Of a stretch of DNA of 9,290 bases, positions 5,613-9,290 are shown in pieces. The DNA lies in the NCBI GenBank assembly GCA_015058265.1, contig SVCR01000046.1, positions 1 to 9,290 on the forward strand, written 5' to 3'. The stretch's first letter is position 1. Each line of letters opens with the position of its first letter. The translations under genes and the position numbers were made by a program. The notes below the pieces were generated by a model. The model did not search any database, was not told where the DNA came from, and saw only the letters and a list, made by a program, of their open reading frames with translations. The stretch is from Clostridiales bacterium (GTDB taxonomy: Bacteria; Bacillota_A; Clostridia; Peptostreptococcales; Anaerovoracaceae).

Positions 5613-6611
5613 TCACTTTCCCGCTCTTGCCCTTCTGATACCGTACAGCAGTACAGCAGCGGCGTTCGATGCATTGAGCGAATTGATACTGCCGTACATA
5701 GGGATCGACAGCACAAAGTCGCATTTCTCCTTGACGAGTCTTCCTACACCTTTTCCCTCATTGCCTATGACGATCGCGATAGGTCCGGTAAGATTCGCCT
5801 CATAGTAGGTCTCGCCGTCCATATCCGCGGCTCCGACCCATACGCCCTTTGATTTGAGCTCGTCTATGGTTCTGGCCAAATTGGTCACCTGAACCACAGG
5901 CATGGTCTCCACAGCTCCGGCTGCAGAGAGAGCAACAGTCTGAGTCAGTGAAGCCGCTCTTCTCTTAGGGATCACAACACCGTGAGCTCCGACACATTCC
6001 GCAGTACGGATTATCGCTCCGAGATTATGAGGATCGGTCACCTCATCGAGGATCACGATAAAAGGATCTTCTCCGGCTGCCTCTGCTCTCGCGAACACAT
6101 CTTCCATCTCCGAATATCTGTATTCGCTGACTTTGGCAACGACTCCCTGATGCTTGGCACCCGGCGCCATAGCGTCTATCTTCTCTTTAGGGACGAAATC
6201 CACAATGACGCCCTGCTCTCTTGCGATCGCTACGATCTTGGATACAGAGCCCTCTGATCCGTCTGCGATGAAAACTCTTTCCACATCACGTTCACCGTTG
6301 AGGGCCTCTGTAACAGGGTTTCTCCCGGCTATCACTTCAAGCCCGTCAGTTCCGATGTTCTGTGCCCTTTCCTGTTCCGCTTCCAGGTCAAAGCCGAGCA
6401 CCCTGCGTCTGTCGCGCTTCTGAGGCTCTGCAGATCTCCGTCCGGAAGGAGCCTTCGCACCGGCCTGCGGTCTTCTTCCGCGTGATGCTGCCGCCTTACG
6501 TCCGCGGTCATATTCATATGTATCCCCGTAGTCACGTCTGTTCTTGCCGCCTCTTTTAGGCGCGGTCTTTCTCTCAGGGTCTTTGAATCTCTTATTTTCT
6601 TTCTTGCTCAT
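5613..6611 (-). CDS. rlmB: 23S rRNA (guanosine-2'-O-)-methyltransferase RlmB, SpoU family
   Basis: SpoU-family SPOUT enzymes of this type transfer a methyl group from S-adenosylmethionine to the 2'-O of a 23S rRNA nucleotide; E. coli RlmB modifies G2251 in the P loop. With the start at 6611 the product is 332 residues. Residues 1-90 are an Arg/Lys-rich, low-complexity extension absent from the 243-residue E. coli enzyme. The substrate-binding domain begins at VIAGRNPVTEALNG (93-106). The knotted catalytic domain has motif 1 DPHNLGAIIRTA (193-204), motif 2 IGNEGKGV (282-289) and motif 3 SINSLNASNAAAV (308-320). The ATG at 6611 is preferred because AGGA precedes it, whereas two in-frame ATGs upstream have no ribosome binding site. 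The family is certain; the exact target nucleotide is inferred. Confidence 0.94.
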   Translation of the reverse strand: MSKKENKRFKDPERKTAPKRGGKNRRDYGDTYEYDRGRKAAASRGRRPQAGAKAPSGRRSAEPQKRDRRRVLGFDLEAEQERAQNIGTDGLEVIAGRNPVTEALNGERDVERVFIADGSEGSVSKIVAIAREQGVIVDFVPKEKIDAMAPGAKHQGVVAKVSEYRYSEMEDVFARAEAAGEDPFIVILDEVTDPHNLGAIIRTAECVGAHGVVIPKRRAASLTQTVALSAAGAVETMPVVQVTNLARTIDELKSKGVWVGAADMDGETYYEANLTGPIAIVIGNEGKGVGRLVKEKCDFVLSIPMYGSINSLNASNAAAVLLYGIRRARAGK

Positions 6612-6658
6612 TTTTTCCTGCCCGATCATCATGAATGATCTGAATCTGTCAACTATAC

Positions 6659-7153
6659 CTATGCCTTGATCTTCTGATATACAACGAATCTGAACGTTAT
6701 CCCGTTTTCAGTTATCGGTTCACTCTCAGAAATGATCTCATAATCCGGATCCGCATCCAGGTCTGTGATGAAAGTATCTGCATCCAGGACTGCATCCATC
6801 CTGGTAACAAACAGCTTATCGCAGTACCTGTAGAATCTGTTGTAGAGAGAACCTCCTCCGATGAGATAGACATCATCCGGGTCGTAGTCTGCTATAGCAT
6901 CGAACAATTCATACTCCGAGTGAACTATCTTGCATCTCTCGGCCTCATAATCCGGGTTAGCTGTCAGGACATAGTTGGTCCTGCCCGGCAGGCCGCGCTT
7001 GTTAGGCATCGACTCAAGCGTCTTGCGCCCCATCACTACGACCTTGCCGATAGTGTGCTCCTTGAAGTATTTCATATCTGTCGGCAATGATGCCAGCAGT
7101 CCGTTATCCCTCCCGATACCCCAGTTTCTGTCTGCAGCTACTATAAGATTCAT
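6659..7153 (-). CDS. folA: Dihydrofolate reductase
   Basis: This enzyme reduces 7,8-dihydrofolate to tetrahydrofolate with NADPH, supplying one-carbon carriers for thymidylate, purine and methionine synthesis; it is the trimethoprim target. The start ATG at 7153 gives 164 residues, a normal length. An upstream in-frame start is disfavoured because AAAGGAG lies five bases before 7153. The Met20-type loop is WGIGRDNGLLASLP (11-24), with catalytic acid D26 and the folate-site segment MKYFKEHT (27-34). NADPH contacts are VVVMGRKTLESMP (38-50), LPGRTNYVLT (55-64) and YLIGGGSLYNRF (96-107). The tryptophan found after the loop in E. coli (W22) is alanine (A21). It lies 35 bases after pgeF and 47 bases before rlmB, probably in one message. 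Confidence 0.96.
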   Translation of the reverse strand: MNLIVAADRNWGIGRDNGLLASLPTDMKYFKEHTIGKVVVMGRKTLESMPNKRGLPGRTNYVLTANPDYEAERCKIVHSEYELFDAIADYDPDDVYLIGGGSLYNRFYRYCDKLFVTRMDAVLDADTFITDLDADPDYEIISESEPITENGITFRFVVYQKIKA

Positions 7154-7188
7154 ACCTGCTCCTTTCCTGTCAGAAGATGTCAGCGATA

Positions 7189-8085
7189 TCATATATCAAA
7201 TCTGTTTACTATCATAGCAGCCTGTTCATTCTCCATGCGGCCGGCTCTGTAAGAGTAGAATGTATCCACATTGCATTTTGTGCATATGTTTGAAACCGAG
7301 ATGTTCTCCTCCGGGATCCCGGCCTCGAGCAATGTCATTCGGTTGGCTTCTCTGAGGTCCAGATGATACTTGCCTCCCGGTATCTCTCTGCCTTCCTTAT
7401 CAAAGGCCGGATATCTTGACAATATCCTGTCCGCAGCCTCATGTCCCCAATCAGCCGCGAAGGAATCATACACCTCATCGCCCATCTCATAGCAGTCTCT
7501 GCATATCCCGGGGCCGACGGCCGCATACATGTCTTTAGGATCGCAGCCGAACTTCACGACCATATTAGCGATCGCCACCCGCGGTATCCTGCCCAGAGTG
7601 CCTCTCCATCCGGCATGGACAAGGCCGACAGCCTTGCGGACCGGGTCAGCGATATACACCGGCGGACAGTCTCCTCCGAACACAGTCAGCAGCACATCCG
7701 GGATATCCGTGACGACTCCGTCTACGGACTGCATGTGCAGCGGTTTATCACTCAGTCCGAGATCTGATACAGTGGCAACATGGACATAGTTAGTATGCTT
7801 CTGATCAGTTATACATTCGCGGGAAAGCGAACTCCCGAGCTGTCTGGCAAGACGGTCTCTGTTAGCTCTTACCACAGGTGAAGCTTCCTCCGGAGTTTCG
7901 TCCTTCATGACCGCGAATCTGAGTCCGGTCTTTCCGGTGCCGCTTTCCGGATCATATGATTCATATCTTGTGGAATATGCATTAGGTACCCCGAGCCTGT
8001 CGAGTGTATCGAAAGAAATGTACGGTATACCTTCGAAGTGATAATTAAATACTTTGTTATCATCAGACAGTCTGATCCTGACCAT
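7189..8085 (-). CDS. pgeF: PgeF/YfiH family purine nucleoside phosphorylase (laccase-domain protein)
   Basis: This family, once annotated as polyphenol oxidase or laccase, includes zinc enzymes that cleave purine nucleosides by phosphorolysis and deaminate adenosine. In E. coli the protein has also been linked to peptidoglycan editing. The product is 298 residues. The metal-site residues are visible as QKHTNYVH (H97), GGDCPPV (C140) and GLVHAGWRGT (H157); the 17-residue C-to-H spacing equals that of E. coli YfiH. Further family motifs are AVGPGICRDCYEMGDEV (189-205) and NICTKCNVDTFYSYRAGR (266-283). The start ATG at 8085 has AGGAGG eight bases upstream, and mrnC ends 15 bases before it. The protein is somewhat longer than the E. 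coli one (243 residues), mainly in the N-terminal 60 residues. The exact substrate cannot be read from sequence. Confidence 0.9.
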   Translation of the reverse strand: MVRIRLSDDNKVFNYHFEGIPYISFDTLDRLGVPNAYSTRYESYDPESGTGKTGLRFAVMKDETPEEASPVVRANRDRLARQLGSSLSRECITDQKHTNYVHVATVSDLGLSDKPLHMQSVDGVVTDIPDVLLTVFGGDCPPVYIADPVRKAVGLVHAGWRGTLGRIPRVAIANMVVKFGCDPKDMYAAVGPGICRDCYEMGDEVYDSFAADWGHEAADRILSRYPAFDKEGREIPGGKYHLDLREANRMTLLEAGIPEENISVSNICTKCNVDTFYSYRAGRMENEQAAMIVNRFDI

Positions 8086-8100
8086 GTAGCTGTCCTCCTG

Positions 8101-8502
8101 CTATTTCCCGGCAGCGTCCACTATCCTGACCGCCTCGGCAGCGATCTCGCGAAGCCGCTCTCTGTCATCCGCGAGATACAGATATCCCATCAAAGCCTCG
8201 AATCCTGTCGCCAGCTTGTACTCGCGAGGATCAGCGTTGTTCGGTCTGGACATCGACCTGTGATTGCGCGCCCTCTTCAGGAGGCTCTCCTCTTCTTCAG
8301 TGAGAAAACCCTCCGCCAGCATATGCCTGGCCGCGCACGCCTGACCGAAAGCGGACACATATCTCACCGCCGTATGATGAGCTCTCCCCGCATCGCCCGG
8401 CTTCTCGCGTACTATCTTCTCTCTCACGATTACTTCAAAGACCGCATCGCCGAGATATGCCAGTGTAGTTGTGTTGATTCTGTTGATCTCGCTTTTCGTC
8501 AT
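8101..8502 (-). CDS. mrnC: Mini-ribonuclease III
   Basis: Mini-III is a dimeric RNase III-like nuclease without the double-stranded RNA-binding domain. In Bacillus subtilis it matures the 5' and 3' ends of 23S rRNA, helped by L3. The product is 133 residues, the usual size. The catalytic signature LAYLGDAVFEVIVR (14-27) contains D19. The second acidic helix is FEALMGYLYL (101-110) with E102, preceded by RPNNADPREYKLATG (86-100). There is no C-terminal RNA-binding domain. The start ATG at 8502 has CGGAG eight bases upstream, partly inside a small hairpin. Placement next to cysS is typical of Bacillota. It overlaps in role with rlmB in this cluster, since both act on 23S rRNA. Confidence 0.95.
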   Translation of the reverse strand: MTKSEINRINTTTLAYLGDAVFEVIVREKIVREKPGDAGRAHHTAVRYVSAFGQACAARHMLAEGFLTEEEESLLKRARNHRSMSRPNNADPREYKLATGFEALMGYLYLADDRERLREIAAEAVRIVDAAGK

Positions 8503-8506
8503 TCTG

Positions 8507-8519
8507 TTGACTCCGTCAA
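8507..8519 (-). promoter_or_regulatory. Small hairpin around the mrnC ribosome binding site
   Basis: TTGAC and GTCAA form a 5-bp stem whose 3-base loop GGA is part of the GGAG ribosome binding site of mrnC. The short stem would only mildly restrict initiation, perhaps keeping MrnC output low. The pairing is visible but the effect is inferred. Confidence 0.35.
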
Positions 8520-8528
8520 TCCTCTTTC

Positions 8529-8555
8529 AAAATAAAGCACCCGTCACAGGTGCTT
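8529..8555 (-). terminator. Intrinsic terminator after cysS
   Basis: On the minus strand a perfect 7-bp stem AAGCACC/GGTGCTT with a 7-base loop is followed directly by TATTTTG. This fits a moderate Rho-independent terminator for cysS. Only about 26 bases separate it from the mrnC start and I see no convincing promoter in them, so mrnC and the genes after it probably depend on partial read-through, or on a promoter I cannot recognise. Confidence 0.7.
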
Positions 8556-8575
8556 CATTTCGTTTATCCGCCCAT

Positions 8576-8592
8576 GCCGGCATATAGCCGGC
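8576..8592 (-). other. GC-rich inverted repeat upstream of the cysS terminator
   Basis: Two copies of GCCGGC, itself self-complementary, flank a 5-base TATAT loop, giving a stable 6-bp hairpin. It lies between the cysS stop codon and the terminator at 8529-8555. It may stabilise the cysS 3' end or support termination. No U-tract follows it. Confidence 0.4.
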
Positions 8593-8621
8593 CGGTCCAT
8601 GTACTATTTGCTTATCCTCTT

Positions 8622-9290
8622 CTAATTTCTGATGACCTGAACGCCCTGCGGAGTATCCTTGAGAGTGATACCCATAGCTGCAAGCTGATCTCTTATCTCA
8701 TCAGCTCTTGCCCAGTTCTTCTCCTTGCGGGCAGCCTGTCTCTCATCTATCAAAGCCTGGATATCGTCTCCGAGTCCTTCTTCTTCCTCAGCAGCTCTGA
8801 ATATCCCGAGCACATCGCACAGCTCGTCGATTCTCTTGAGAGCTTCCGCAGCGTAGGTCTTGGATGATCCGCCGCGTACTGCCAGATTGATCTCGGATAC
8901 CATATCGAAGATGACAGAGATAGCATCTGCGGTATTCAGATCATCGTCCATGACCTCGATGAATCTCTCTCTGTACTTATCAAGGCTTGAGATCATGCCT
9001 GCTTCATCCTGCATGGCCTCATCAGTTCCGTTCTTCATCAGGAATTCGAGAGTCTCACGTGCTGTCGCGATCCTGTCGTATCCCTGCTTGGACTGTTCCA
9101 TAAGTGTATCAGAGAAATTGATAGGGCTTCTGTAATGTCCGGAGAGCAGGAAGAATCTGATCACGTCTCCCGAGTACTCTTTTCTGATGTCTCTTACTGT
9201 AAAGAAGTTATTGAGGGACTTGGACATCTTCTTTCCGTCTACGTTGATGTATCCGTTGTGCATCCAGTAATGCGCAAAAGGAACACCGTT
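8622..9290 (-). CDS. cysS: Cysteinyl-tRNA synthetase, C-terminal part (start outside window)
   Basis: This enzyme charges tRNA-Cys with cysteine in the cytoplasm. The reading frame enters the window open at 9290 and gives 222 residues. The ATP-binding KMSKS signature is at fragment residues 21-25, within YINVDGKKMSKSLNNFFT, and is preceded by PFAHYWMHNG as in the family. Next come VRDIRKEYSGDVIRFFLLSG and the helical anticodon-binding (DALR-type) domain with DDDLNTADAISVIFD. The C-terminus has the usual WARADEIRDQLAAMGITLKD and ends DTPQGVQVIRN. The HIGH motif and zinc-binding residues lie outside the window. It ends with a TAA at 8622-8624 and is followed by an intrinsic terminator, then mrnC. 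The identification is secure. Confidence 0.97.
   Translation of the reverse strand, partial: NGVPFAHYWMHNGYINVDGKKMSKSLNNFFTVRDIRKEYSGDVIRFFLLSGHYRSPINFSDTLMEQSKQGYDRIATARETLEFLMKNGTDEAMQDEAGMISSLDKYRERFIEVMDDDLNTADAISVIFDMVSEINLAVRGGSSKTYAAEALKRIDELCDVLGIFRAAEEEEGLGDDIQALIDERQAARKEKNWARADEIRDQLAAMGITLKDTPQGVQVIRN

Noticed and set aside
6612..6656. TTGACA on the minus strand between folA and rlmB as an rlmB promoter
   Set aside because: The -35 match is perfect, but the best -10 candidate at 16 bases is GATGAT (four of six). It also overlaps the in-frame ATGs, so I do not call it.
7441..8535. Several plus-strand open frames opposite pgeF and mrnC
   Set aside because: They overlap secure genes on the other strand, lack plausible starts, and read as low-complexity shadow sequence.
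1..9290. Mobile elements, CRISPR repeats, toxin-antitoxin or defence genes
   Set aside because: Nothing of this kind is visible. All coding sequence is accounted for by conserved housekeeping genes in a normal order.

Overview
The window is a single, unidirectional block of housekeeping genes. All thirteen genes lie on the minus strand, so the biological order runs from the right edge to the left: cysS (3' part) - mrnC - pgeF - folA - rlmB - rpmG - secE - nusG - rplK - rplA - rplJ - rplL - rpoB (5' part). I see no plus-strand gene, tRNA, rRNA, CRISPR array, insertion sequence or phage gene.

The organism is most likely a Clostridia-type member of the Bacillota. Supporting signs are Mini-ribonuclease III next to cysS, a short single-membrane-segment SecE, a zinc-ribbon L33 next to secE, consistently strong AAGGAG-type ribosome binding sites, a Gram-positive-style L10 leader RNA, and heavy AGA use for arginine. 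By eye the base composition is close to balanced, which suggests a mid-GC gut or rumen-type Clostridia, but I cannot name a family with confidence.

Region by region (right to left): 8622-9290 is the C-terminal part of cysteinyl-tRNA synthetase, followed by an intrinsic terminator near 8529-8555. 5613-8502 is a cluster that matures or modifies 23S rRNA (MrnC, RlmB) interleaved with a purine nucleoside phosphorylase-type multicopper-like protein (PgeF) and dihydrofolate reductase (FolA). A strong sigma-A-like promoter (TTGACT, 17 bases, TATATT) at 5568-5596 then starts the rpmG-secE-nusG unit. It is followed by the rplK-rplA pair, the L10 leader RNA (about 2929-3106), the rplJ-rplL stalk genes, a 340-base structured spacer, and the first 543 codons of rpoB, ending just past the rifampicin-resistance region.

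The genes form a translation and transcription supply line: ribosomal stalk and L1-arm proteins, a transcription elongation factor, a translocase subunit, RNA polymerase beta, and enzymes finishing 23S rRNA. The genes themselves are ordinary. The parts worth a second look are non-coding: the rplL-rpoB spacer with two 43-nt compound hairpins and a run of small hairpins, the palindromic rplK leader, and the hairpin just after the rpmG promoter. I found no evidence of an undescribed protein-coding system.
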